From Leptospira soteropolitanensis (GTDB lineage Bacteria; Spirochaetota; Leptospiria; Leptospirales; Leptospiraceae): 64,000 nt of DNA. The stretch spans positions 124,001 through 188,000 of the forward strand of contig NZ_JAMQPN010000007.1 in the NCBI RefSeq assembly GCF_026151655.1, written 5' to 3'. A model generated the notes under the pieces. The model ran no database searches. It saw only the letters and a list, made by a program, of their open reading frames with translations, and was not told where the DNA came from. This document shows, in pieces, positions 55,912 through 64,000 of the stretch (position 1 is its first letter; the number at the start of each line of letters is the position of its first letter). Both the position numbers and the translations under genes were made by a program.

Positions 55912-57839
55912 GCCAATTCCAGGAAAATAAAGGTAAGGTCGTCGTCCCAGTCTTTTATTTCTGTTTTAGAAAATGACTTTAAGTCCTGGATGAGTTTTAT
56001 TTTAAAAAGATGATTTGGTATTTCTCTGTTTGCTCTTAAAAACTCCAGGAGTCCTGTTTCTCCATACATGGATCCATCTGGATTAAAACATTCTAAAACT
56101 CCATCACTCAAGATAAGGATTCTGTCTTTGGGTTCTACTTTATAAGTGATTTCTTCTATCTGAATTTCTGGAAAAACTCCGATGATTTTTCCTTTGGGGT
56201 GTACTTTTATAATTTCTCCATCGGCTCTTTGTAGGTAAGCGCTGGGATGGCCGGCTCTTCCAAACCTCCAAACTTTTGTGGATGTATTGAGATATACATA
56301 GGAAGCCGTAACATATTGCGGGTTACAATTCCCATATAACACGCGATTCATTCCTTCTAATACTTGTTTCGGGGAAGAGATATTATCTTTTTGAGTGGTA
56401 AAGGCAACTTTGCCCATCGCAGAAATGAGTGAAGCTGGAATTCCATGTCCAGAAACGTCGCAAAGAACAATCCCAAGTTCATAAGGGTTGGGAGAAAAAT
56501 ATTCATAAAAATCTCCACCCACATCTTTCATTGGTTGGATGAAAATTTGCATTTGTAAGTTTTTTACATCAGGGATGGTTTTTGGTAGGGACTGCATAAG
56601 AATGTCCCGAGAGATTTTTCTTTCCTTTCGAAGGCTCGTGACTTGGGCCAGGGCTAAATCTTTTTCTTGGCGTAAAAGTTGGATTCTATCGGCTAAAGCA
56701 AAGGCAAACAAGGTGATGTCGGCAAGGGAAGCGATGGGAAATAACATCTCTTCTAAAAAAGGATTGGAAGGAAGGATTCCAAATTTGAGGAGTCCATACA
56801 CAATGCAGGTAATGAGTAATAAAACAAATGCGACAGCAAAATAATAAAAAGACCTAAGTCGATTGTAAATCCCCCAAATTAAAATACCTAGTAAACATAT
56901 ACAAATTAGTAGTGAGAGCCATGTCACTCCAATCGACGCTTCTGAAATTCCACCAAACAAGGAAATTATGGCGTTGAAAAGAGAAGAAATTCCCAATACT
57001 TGAAAACACCGAGCCATTTTTGGGATTCGGGCTTTTAGTTTTAGGAAATTAGATGTGAAAAGAACAAAGAAAAAAAGACAAATACTAAAGAAAAATGGGA
57101 TTCCAATCCGTTTCCAAAAATAAGAATCGGGTACAAAAAAATAACCCCAGAATCCGAGTAGAGAAAGTTGTCCGAGTCCAAAAAACAATACATAACCGAT
57201 ATAATAAAAATAGTTTCGGTCTCTTACAAAAAATGCGATCGCTAGATTGTATAAAATGATGATTCCTAAACTTCCAAAAAATAATCCGTATATCCACTGT
57301 GTGATATAGTCTTCCCTTTGGAGATTTCTTTGGTTGGTAAAAATGAGAGAAAACTGCAAAGATATTTCTGAATGAATCGCTATAAGAATTGTATCTCTTT
57401 CGTGTCCAATTCGAAAGACAAAATTTCTATGTGGGATTTCTCTTTGGAAAACAGGTTGGATATGGCCTGATTTGGAAACAACGTAAGTATTACCTTCGTG
57501 TTTATGGTAAAGTTCCACAGAGTCAATGTTATGTGCTTGAATGAGAAGTAACGGATATTTGGCGGGGTCTGGAAAATCTTTTGGGTCGAAACGGAGCCAA
57601 AGAGTTCCCTTTAAAAATCCAATATTGACAAAATCATCAGTAATTTTCTTAAATTCGCCCGTTTTTAAAACAGATGCAACGGGAACGGAGGATGTGGGAT
57701 CAATCCAATATGTGAATTTAGTTGTCTTTAGGATTCGTTCTCCAATGTCATTTGGGCTTTCGGAAAGAACGGGAATTGTAAAAAAGAATACCGAAAACAA
57801 AGTAAAGAGAAGTGTTTCGGTAGGAGATAACTTTTTCAA
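55908..57839 (-). CDS. 7TM receptor with SpoIIE-type PP2C phosphatase domain
   Basis: 643 residues. A signal sequence is followed by a periplasmic 7TMR-DISMED2 type domain (about 30-180), seven membrane helices (about 185-390), a short coiled coil, and a SpoIIE/PP2C domain. The last carries the metal site DVGGDFYEYF, CDVSGHGIPASLISAMGKVAF, GRAGHPSAYL, ILSDGVLECF and WDDDLTFIFL. It would sense an external ligand and dephosphorylate a STAS protein inside the cell. It follows gltA with a hairpin between, and overlaps the methyltransferase gene. Confidence 0.92.
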   Translation of the reverse strand: MKKLSPTETLLFTLFSVFFFTIPVLSESPNDIGERILKTTKFTYWIDPTSSVPVASVLKTGEFKKITDDFVNIGFLKGTLWLRFDPKDFPDPAKYPLLLIQAHNIDSVELYHKHEGNTYVVSKSGHIQPVFQREIPHRNFVFRIGHERDTILIAIHSEISLQFSLIFTNQRNLQREDYITQWIYGLFFGSLGIIILYNLAIAFFVRDRNYFYYIGYVLFFGLGQLSLLGFWGYFFVPDSYFWKRIGIPFFFSICLFFFVLFTSNFLKLKARIPKMARCFQVLGISSLFNAIISLFGGISEASIGVTWLSLLICICLLGILIWGIYNRLRSFYYFAVAFVLLLITCIVYGLLKFGILPSNPFLEEMLFPIASLADITLFAFALADRIQLLRQEKDLALAQVTSLRKERKISRDILMQSLPKTIPDVKNLQMQIFIQPMKDVGGDFYEYFSPNPYELGIVLCDVSGHGIPASLISAMGKVAFTTQKDNISSPKQVLEGMNRVLYGNCNPQYVTASYVYLNTSTKVWRFGRAGHPSAYLQRADGEIIKVHPKGKIIGVFPEIQIEEITYKVEPKDRILILSDGVLECFNPDGSMYGETGLLEFLRANREIPNHLFKIKLIQDLKSFSKTEIKDWDDDLTFIFLELA

Positions 57840-57850
57840 TTGATTGTCTT

Positions 57851-57874
57851 GGACAGGAGGTCAACCCCCTGTCC
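57851..57874 (-). terminator. GC-rich hairpin between gltA and the phosphatase gene
   Basis: GGACAGGAGG (57851-57860), loop TCAA, CCCCCTGTCC (57865-57874). Read on the minus strand it is a 10-bp stem with one G-U pair, 15 bases after the gltA stop. It probably ends or attenuates the gltA transcript, although a strong T-run occurs only on the plus-strand side. Confidence 0.55.
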
Positions 57875-57889
57875 TTTTTGCTTTAGGAG

Positions 57890-59179
57890 TTAGGCTTGTT
57901 TTTTAGCTGCTTCGTAAGAGATCTCTTGTGGGCCAGTGTAAATTTGACGTGGTCGGCCAATTTTTAAACTTGGGTCTTCGATCATCTCTTTCCACTGCGC
58001 AATCCAACCTGGAAGTCTTCCCATAGCAAACATTACTGTAAACATATTGGTAGGAATTCCTAACGCGCGGTAGATGATTCCTGAGTAGAAGTCCACGTTT
58101 GGATAAAGTTTTCTTTCTACAAAGTATGGATCATTCAGTGCTGCTTCTTCCAGTTCTTTGGCAATGTCAAGAAGTGGATCTTTGATACCTAGTTTGTTTA
58201 GAACTTTGTCACAAGCTACTTTGATGATTTTGGCACGTGGGTCAAAGTTTTTGTAAACACGGTGACCAAATCCATTCAATCGGAAACTGGAGTTTTTATC
58301 CTTGGCTTGTTCTACGATTTTTTTCACAGAAAGCCCGCTTTTCTTAATTCCTTCCAACATTTCCAAAACTTCTTGGTTGGCACCACCGTGACGTGGTCCC
58401 CAAAGTGCAAGGATTCCTGCTGAAATCGCACCATACAAGTTGGCAAGAGAAGATCCCACCAAACGTACAGTAGACGTAGAGCAGTTTTGTTCATGGTCTG
58501 CATGAAGGATGAGTAATAGGTTGAGTGCAGAAACAATTTCTGGATCGATATGATAATCTTCCGCAGGAACCGCAAACATCATATTCATAAAATTGGAAGC
58601 ATAATCCAATTCGTTGAGTGGATGGATGATTGGTTGGCCAATGGATTTTTTGTAAGCGTAAGCTGCGATCGTTGGAAATTTTGCAAGAAGTCGAATGATG
58701 GAAATTTCTCTGTGTTCCTCATTCATTGGATCATAACTATCTTGGTAGTAAGTGGATAAACAACCCATCATACAAGACATGATCGCCATTGGGTGTCCAT
58801 CTTTTGGAAATCCATTGAATAGTCTTTTGAGATCCTCGTGGATCATCGTATGTTTTGTGATCGAACTATTCCATTCTTTTAGCTGGGCATCATTAGGAAG
58901 TTTGCCATAGATGAGTAAATAAGCCACTTCAGTGAAGGTAGACTTTGCAGCTAAGTCTTCGATGGGGATACCTCGATAACGGAGGATACCTTTTTCTCCA
59001 TCGAGAAAAGTGATTTCACTGGTGCAAGCCCCAGTATTTAAATAACCGGAATCAATCGTAACATAACCGGACAATTGGCGGAGTTTAGTAATATCAATTG
59101 CCTTCTCGTCTTCACTTCCCACTAAAATCGGAAGTTCGAACTCTTTCCCATCCACTTTCAGAATTGCCTTTTCGGACAT
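57890..59179 (-). CDS. gltA: Citrate synthase
   Basis: 429 residues, the usual length of type II bacterial citrate synthase. It condenses acetyl-CoA and oxaloacetate to citrate at the entry of the TCA cycle. Blocks seen: GYVTIDSGYLNTGACTSEI, GILRYRGIPIEDLA, the His-containing LILHADHEQNCSTSTVRLVGS, GPRHGGANQEV and FGHRVYKNFDPRA. The ribosome site is AGGAGA. A perfect palindrome sits in its leader. Confidence 0.97.
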   Translation of the reverse strand: MSEKAILKVDGKEFELPILVGSEDEKAIDITKLRQLSGYVTIDSGYLNTGACTSEITFLDGEKGILRYRGIPIEDLAAKSTFTEVAYLLIYGKLPNDAQLKEWNSSITKHTMIHEDLKRLFNGFPKDGHPMAIMSCMMGCLSTYYQDSYDPMNEEHREISIIRLLAKFPTIAAYAYKKSIGQPIIHPLNELDYASNFMNMMFAVPAEDYHIDPEIVSALNLLLILHADHEQNCSTSTVRLVGSSLANLYGAISAGILALWGPRHGGANQEVLEMLEGIKKSGLSVKKIVEQAKDKNSSFRLNGFGHRVYKNFDPRAKIIKVACDKVLNKLGIKDPLLDIAKELEEAALNDPYFVERKLYPNVDFYSGIIYRALGIPTNMFTVMFAMGRLPGWIAQWKEMIEDPSLKIGRPRQIYTGPQEISYEAAKKQA

Positions 59180-59197
59180 ATCTTCTCCTGTATATCT

Positions 59198-59221
59198 CTG
59201 TCTATTTCAAAGGATAGACAG
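59198..59221 (-). promoter_or_regulatory. Perfect palindrome in the gltA leader
   Basis: CTGTCTAT (59198-59205) and ATAGACAG (59214-59221) are exact reverse complements with an 8-base spacer, ending 19 bases before the gltA start and just upstream of its ribosome site, and 27 bases after the slt stop. It could be an operator, an RNA hairpin affecting gltA translation, or the slt terminator; there is no T-run after it. Confidence 0.5.
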
Positions 59222-59247
59222 GGGAAAGGGTGGGGAAAAGCCATTTT

Positions 59248-61515
59248 TTACAACTTATGGTATTTTTTCATAATGTCATAAGCGTAGAAATTGGAGACCA
59301 CGATGCGACAGTAATCCCGTGACTCTTTGTAAGGGAGGTCTTCTAAAAAATGGTTAAAATCACCTGTGTAAACCGACTTCTTCCATTTACGTAAATTCCC
59401 TGGTCCGCCGTTATAAGCGATCGAAGCCCATTTTAATTCGTTTCCATTGGATTTCAAAAGGTAAGCGAGAAATTTTGTCCCGAGCCTGATGGAGGTTTCT
59501 GGTTCATAGAGGGAATAGGAAGTGATTCCCATACGCGAGGCCAGTTCCTTTCCGGTAGCTGGCATAATTTGCATAAGGCCCCTTGCATTGGACCTTGAGG
59601 TGGCTGTTTCCTTAAAAAAAGATTCTTGGCGCATTAAAGCATACACTTTATCTTCCGAGATATCATTTTCCTGTGCATAACGGGAAACTATACTTTGATG
59701 GGGTCTTGGGAAAATTCTCGTTGAGATGGATGTGGGTAAAAGAATGGGATCATCAGGGATGAGGTGTCTTTTTAAGAGAGACCTTGTATGGAAAGCAGTG
59801 TAATACGTGTTATATGTTAAGTCTCCGATCCCGACTAATATTTCATCTTTCTCTTCTTCGGAAAGATACTCTCGTTTTACGTGAAAATTGACAAGACTTA
59901 AACCCAAACTATCTTCTCCAACACGGAAGTATTCTTTTGCCAGGTTGAGTAATTTATGTCCTTGGATTCGTGAGCTCATTCCGCCAAGTTTGTTTCCCAG
60001 TTCATAGGAATCTTTCGGATAAGCAAATCCCAAGTTTCTTCCAAGCAAGGCATAAGATTCTTCCGGAATACCTGCTGTGTAAGATAAGTATTCAAACAAA
60101 TATTCTTTGTTATAAGTTGGATTATCTGGTTTGTTCCCTTCTTTAATGATGGATAAAAACTCTTCTCGAATCACTCTTGTGTAATAAGAGCCTGGACAAA
60201 GTGCATAGTATCTTCTTAGTTCTTTTTTTAACTTCTCTGTATCTCCACTTTCTTTGAGGGATCGTAAATACCAATACACGAGTCGACCTTTGACAGGGAG
60301 ATTCGGAATTTCAGCAAGGGCTCTTTCGAATTTTTGTATCGGAGCATAGTTGGATTTTTCACCTTTGCGATCCACTAAGTATTCGATAAGCCGATCTTGG
60401 TAAAAAAGATTAAATGGATATTTCCCTAAATATAAAACTAAGTTTTCAAAATACATCTCACGGTCACCTAATCTATCGTAAGTGGCAGCAAGAACTCGGA
60501 AATACCCTGCATCTTTTCCAGGAAAAGTTTTTAAAAGTTCAATAGCATTTTGAAATTTATTTTGTTGGTATAAAATGTCAGCTAAGCTAACAATCCATGA
60601 GGAATCCATATCCACAAAGGTTTTGTTCGTACGCAATACTCTGAAAAGTTCGTTTGTTTTTCCCGTTTTTGTTAAAACTAATGTGAGATGTTTGTAACCT
60701 TCGTAATAAGAAAGTCGGGTAGAAAATATTTCTGGCCTTGAACGAAACAAAGCTTCTTTATCGTTATTGTTAATTGCAGGTAATAATAAAGTGAGCTCCG
60801 ATGGAGCAAGCTGTAAAATACTACCCGATCCTTTGTATTTCGACCAGTCAGCAGCAATCATTTGAACAGTAGAATCGGCAAGTCCCTCTCTTTGTAGGCA
60901 ATTTAGCCACTCCTCGACAGCCGCTTTTTCGTCACCTAATATAAGTTTTGCTTTTCCAAATCTGTATTGTGTATCCCCTGTGAGAAGGTATCTTCTATGA
61001 GATTCTTGGATGGAGTTAATTTTATCTAAAATTTCCTTCCATTGGTTGTTTGCTGCCAGGAGACGAACCAGTTCATCTAGTAACCTGCGGCAAATGGGAT
61101 CTTCTTCTAAATTCAATCGATTCAAAAATTGGATCCTTTCTATCGGAGTGAGGTAGTTTCTCTGGGTGATTTCTGTGTACAACTTCCAATAACTAAGTTT
61201 AAAAAGGGTAGTTTGGAAAGGCATAGTTTGTGTCAGGATTTTTCTGACCTCTTCTTCCGAGGATTCTGTGACAAAAACACCACGTACAAGAGAAATCAAA
61301 TACCGAAATCGTTTCTCCTTATCTCCGTTAGGTGCTTTATCATGGAATTCGATTAAACTATAAACTTCACTTTCACGGGAAGGGTTTGTGTTTCGAAAGT
61401 AGTTTTCGATTTGCCCCCATTGGTGGGATTTGATCAAATATTGAAGGTCTGTGTCCGCAAATAGGGATGTTGTGAAAAAGAGAAGAATTCTACTTGCTAA
61501 CCAAAAATGCCTCAT
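59248..61515 (-). CDS. Soluble-type lytic transglycosylase
   Basis: 755 residues with a signal peptide (RHFWLASRILLFFTTSLFAD). A long alpha-superhelical region of TPR-like repeats (about 25-560) precedes the catalytic SLT domain near the C-terminus: YALMRQESFFKETATSRSNARGLMQIMP holds the catalytic Glu, followed by GITSYSLYEPETSIRLGTKFL and IAYNGGPGNLRKW. It cleaves peptidoglycan glycan strands with anhydro-end formation in the periplasm. The gene is divergent from the next one, with 48 bases between. Confidence 0.93.
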   Translation of the reverse strand: MRHFWLASRILLFFTTSLFADTDLQYLIKSHQWGQIENYFRNTNPSRESEVYSLIEFHDKAPNGDKEKRFRYLISLVRGVFVTESSEEEVRKILTQTMPFQTTLFKLSYWKLYTEITQRNYLTPIERIQFLNRLNLEEDPICRRLLDELVRLLAANNQWKEILDKINSIQESHRRYLLTGDTQYRFGKAKLILGDEKAAVEEWLNCLQREGLADSTVQMIAADWSKYKGSGSILQLAPSELTLLLPAINNNDKEALFRSRPEIFSTRLSYYEGYKHLTLVLTKTGKTNELFRVLRTNKTFVDMDSSWIVSLADILYQQNKFQNAIELLKTFPGKDAGYFRVLAATYDRLGDREMYFENLVLYLGKYPFNLFYQDRLIEYLVDRKGEKSNYAPIQKFERALAEIPNLPVKGRLVYWYLRSLKESGDTEKLKKELRRYYALCPGSYYTRVIREEFLSIIKEGNKPDNPTYNKEYLFEYLSYTAGIPEESYALLGRNLGFAYPKDSYELGNKLGGMSSRIQGHKLLNLAKEYFRVGEDSLGLSLVNFHVKREYLSEEEKDEILVGIGDLTYNTYYTAFHTRSLLKRHLIPDDPILLPTSISTRIFPRPHQSIVSRYAQENDISEDKVYALMRQESFFKETATSRSNARGLMQIMPATGKELASRMGITSYSLYEPETSIRLGTKFLAYLLKSNGNELKWASIAYNGGPGNLRKWKKSVYTGDFNHFLEDLPYKESRDYCRIVVSNFYAYDIMKKYHKL

Positions 61516-61563
61516 GCATACTTCCTATGATTACGAATTTAGAGAGGGAAGGTTCCTCTCCTT

Positions 61564-62763
61564 ATGAGCTTACAAACAGAATACAAACTGCAATGGCCGG
61601 AATATCGGATTGAATTCCACCCAGGGCCTCATATTCCAAAAACGGCTACACTGCCAGAGCTTTGGCCGAGCCTTCGTGCCTTCTTTTCGGGCAATCAGTC
61701 TCGTTTTGCAAACTACCTTTACTATTTATCGACCGATTTTTCCGGGGGGTTCAGCCTTTGTTCCATTTTGGGGGAAAATGAGACCGCAAATCGGTTTCGA
61801 GATCCGCAATTAGTCACCCCTTCTGCTTTTCCCAAAGAATCCTTATCCCAAATTTGGGAAATTTGCCAAAACCGTGATTTTGAGGAGATGGAAAGGGCAG
61901 ATTGGGAACTCATTGGTTTTGGATTTTTGTATTCTGGTGATATTCGTGAATTTCGCAATTGGGTTATGAAAACCAAAGAGTTCTTTGGCCAAACCGAAGA
62001 CAACCGTAGATTTTTATTTTTACTTGGATGGGAAAATTCAGAACTCCCTTATGAAAATTCCATTTTGCATATGTTAGTTGAGTATGTTAAAGGGAATGGG
62101 GAAGTTTTGGATTTTAAAACTCTGACCGATGCGGTCACTTTAGATTCTCATTGGCAAATCTCTGGAGTTCTCTTTCATGCCATTGAAATCGGATGGTTTA
62201 CGGGCGAGGAAATATTTCGGTTTTGGAAATTTATCATTGGTTTTTATTCTGAGTGGGACAATTGGGAGAAGGCGCGTTTCCGTTCTGTTTCTCTAGGAAA
62301 AATTCCTGCTTTTTCTGCTTTGCGGTATGCAAAACGATATTTTACAGATACGGATTTTGTTTTATACAAAGAAGAATTAGAAACAAGTCTTCGAGGAGAC
62401 TGGACCTATGGAAATGGATTTGGTTATGAACTCACTCACCAAATGGACCCCTTTGTGGAAACAGTCGTAAGATTTCGTAATGAAGGGGAAGGGTTCGAAG
62501 ACGAATTAAAAAAAGAACTCACTCTCAAACCATATTCTTATTTTATCAATTTACAGTTAGCCTTTATTTATTTTGTAAAAAAGGACAATGATAAGTTTTT
62601 GCATTTTTATAAAAAAGCCGGTAGGCTTAAATATTTGCCCTTAGCTCTCAATTTATATTGGCGTGTTTTAAAACAAAATGGGGATGAAATTTTAGGATCA
62701 TCTATTGAGCGTTCGTTAGTTGCTTCTGGTGAATCTATTCACATTCCAGAAGGTTGGGTATAA
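61564..62763 (+). CDS. Protein of unknown function
   Basis: 399 residues, cytoplasmic (no signal), Trp/Phe/Glu-rich and mostly helical. The C-terminal part (LKPYSYFINLQLAFIYFVKKDNDKFLHFYKKAG) looks like a TPR-like helix pair. I recognise no family. It is one base before the next gene and likely co-transcribed with it and the bactofilin gene. Confidence 0.68.
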   Translation: MSLQTEYKLQWPEYRIEFHPGPHIPKTATLPELWPSLRAFFSGNQSRFANYLYYLSTDFSGGFSLCSILGENETANRFRDPQLVTPSAFPKESLSQIWEICQNRDFEEMERADWELIGFGFLYSGDIREFRNWVMKTKEFFGQTEDNRRFLFLLGWENSELPYENSILHMLVEYVKGNGEVLDFKTLTDAVTLDSHWQISGVLFHAIEIGWFTGEEIFRFWKFIIGFYSEWDNWEKARFRSVSLGKIPAFSALRYAKRYFTDTDFVLYKEELETSLRGDWTYGNGFGYELTHQMDPFVETVVRFRNEGEGFEDELKKELTLKPYSYFINLQLAFIYFVKKDNDKFLHFYKKAGRLKYLPLALNLYWRVLKQNGDEILGSSIERSLVASGESIHIPEGWV

Positions 62764-62764
62764 G

Positions 62765-63538
62765 ATGCCACTTTCCCAAGAACAAATTATGGAACTCTCC
62801 AAATTGCAGAAAATGCTAAGGAATTTGGAGAAAATTGAAAGAAACGCCAAAAATGATCTGCAAAAGGAACGTGTGGCATTTGACATTGAACGTTACAGAC
62901 GCCGGATGCAAGAAGTTTCGCCTGAGGGAATCCCGGATAACTTAGAACAAACGATGCGGAATGCAAAAACTAGGGAAGAAAATCCTGAGAACCTCAAACA
63001 CAAAGTGATTTCTCAGTATCCTGTGATGAAAGTATCTCCCAATTCGAACGACAGTGAAATCAATCAAATTGGTACACTGGTAAACATTATGGATTTAGAA
63101 TATATTCCTATTCTCGGAGATGGTCATATAAAATTTGATTATTCTCATGCGACAGAAAGGGACTCTGTTCTTAAATATATGGAGAACTTACGCAGGAACA
63201 TGAAAATTCTTGTGGAAACGATCGAAGAATATGCGGCTGCCGACAAACAGGAGTTCCGTGAGCAGCTTTCGAGAATGAAAAACAAACAATCCCGGATTTT
63301 TATTGCAGAGTCTTTTGAAACGCTCGGTAAATTTCGAGATTTCCTTACTGCGGTGAATAAAGACATCAAAGATGGGGTAAATGTAATTATGAACATGGAA
63401 GAACCGATCAAATTCAATCCTAGGTTTGAAAAGGCCACAGTTTTGGAAGGTCGTTCGATCATGGAAGGACTCCGCGAATTTCAAGAATTTGCGGAAGAGG
63501 CTTGTGATTTGATTCGACTCCCGTCTTTTAGAAGTTAA
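62765..63538 (+). CDS. Coiled-coil protein of unknown function
   Basis: 257 residues from ATG 62765, one base after the preceding stop; an in-frame ATG at 62720 lies inside that gene and is less likely. The N-terminal 60 residues are a charged coiled coil (KLQKMLRNLEKIERNAKND); the rest is helical with a Glu/Arg-rich pattern (AAADKQEFREQLSRMKNKQ). No family recognised. It is followed by the bactofilin gene 68 bases later. Confidence 0.72.
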   Translation: MPLSQEQIMELSKLQKMLRNLEKIERNAKNDLQKERVAFDIERYRRRMQEVSPEGIPDNLEQTMRNAKTREENPENLKHKVISQYPVMKVSPNSNDSEINQIGTLVNIMDLEYIPILGDGHIKFDYSHATERDSVLKYMENLRRNMKILVETIEEYAAADKQEFREQLSRMKNKQSRIFIAESFETLGKFRDFLTAVNKDIKDGVNVIMNMEEPIKFNPRFEKATVLEGRSIMEGLREFQEFAEEACDLIRLPSFRS

Positions 63539-63606
63539 AAAAACCTTTTCATTCCCAGGGGGAACAAGGACACTGTGAAAAATCACATTCACGGACTCGA
63601 AACAGC

Positions 63607-64000
63607 ATGGCATTAGTCAAAAATCAGACCGAAGTTACCAATTCAACTATTGGTGAGAATTCTTACTTCAATGGTAAATTCTTCATCAATGGATCCTTAA
63701 AAATTGACGGTAAATTCGAGGGAAAATCCCTCCAAGCCGAACACCTTTACATCGGTGTTACCGGAAAGGTCAAAACCAACATCACTGCTGCCAGTGTCAT
63801 CGTAGAGGGAATCGTAGTTGGAAACGTCACAGCCAGAAACCGTGTGATGCTCCTTCCTACTTCAAAGATCCTAGGAGATATCAAAACTCCTGAGCTTATC
63901 ATCCAAAACGGGGTGATTTTAGAAGGACGTTGTATGATTTCCAACGACCTCAAACACAGTGCCAAAGACCTAATTGAATTGGAATACTCAAAAGATTCCT
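63607..64000 (+). CDS. Bactofilin (3' end outside the window)
   Basis: The 131 residues visible contain the bactofilin core: a short disordered start, then from about residue 20 a right-handed beta-helix of six-residue steps (FINGSLKIDGKFEGK, HLYIGVTGKVKTNITAASVIVEGIVVGNV, KILGDIKTPELII). Bactofilins polymerise without nucleotides and scaffold peptidoglycan enzymes; in Leptospira one is linked to helical cell shape. ATG 63607 is the start; an upstream GTG at 63575 is out of frame. Confidence 0.93.
   Translation, partial: MALVKNQTEVTNSTIGENSYFNGKFFINGSLKIDGKFEGKSLQAEHLYIGVTGKVKTNITAASVIVEGIVVGNVTARNRVMLLPTSKILGDIKTPELIIQNGVILEGRCMISNDLKHSAKDLIELEYSKDS

Overview
The window is a stretch of spirochaete chromosome, almost certainly Leptospira. 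The reasons are low G+C, frequent TTG starts, many proteins that look restricted to the genus (a 2,038-residue protein of the leptospiral TIGR04388 type, numerous uncharacterised lipoproteins and exported proteins), and a typical leptospiral gene set: LL-diaminopimelate aminotransferase, a UbiA/UbiX pair of futalosine-pathway type, DUF4254 next to a GT9 glycosyltransferase, and FapA, bactofilin and NRDE proteins. I cannot assign the species from sequence alone.

Positions 1-14.4 kb look accessory and are visibly more AT-rich. They hold two tandem RND-type transporter genes (the first cut by the window edge, the second strongly degenerate), then the giant exported protein with an M23-like C-terminus. 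That gene is translationally coupled to a small lipoprotein gene. Next come a decayed IS481-family transposase and a lipoprotein gene whose signal peptide and body are in different frames across a run of nine A.

Positions 14.5-24.3 kb concern the cell surface. A minus-strand operon encodes an O-antigen-ligase-like membrane protein, a GH5 endoglycoceramidase-like hydrolase with no signal peptide, and a class III nucleotide cyclase. Then come a GT4 glycosyltransferase with a membrane protein, and a DUF4254/GT9/exported-protein operon.

Positions 24.4-44.6 kb are mostly housekeeping, in short and often overlapping units: rhomboid-lplA-glyA, a metallo-beta-lactamase-fold protein, a PBP1A-type peptidoglycan synthase, sppA-MBOAT, an aldose-epimerase-like protein, LOG-rpmB-nth, mqnP/ubiX, and pyrB-DUF2203-dapL.

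Positions 44.6-51.5 kb read rightward: two exported helical proteins, a CBS/PAS/Fis-type regulator with a histone-like tail, rho, rpmE, a NifU-like/pentapeptide-repeat fusion, a STAS protein and a lipoprotein. Positions 51.5-61.5 kb read leftward: slt, gltA, a 7TM-SpoIIE phosphatase, two RNA methyltransferases, a GT-B glycosyltransferase and a FapA protein. The right end carries two unrecognised proteins and the start of a bactofilin gene.

The most unusual items are the giant protein with its coupled lipoprotein, the degenerate RND pair, the homopolymer-split lipoprotein, the NifU/pentapeptide fusion that lacks its third cysteine, the cyclase with Lys in place of the transition-state Arg, and the apparently cytoplasmic GH5 enzyme. 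No tRNA, rRNA, CRISPR array or intact mobile element was seen.
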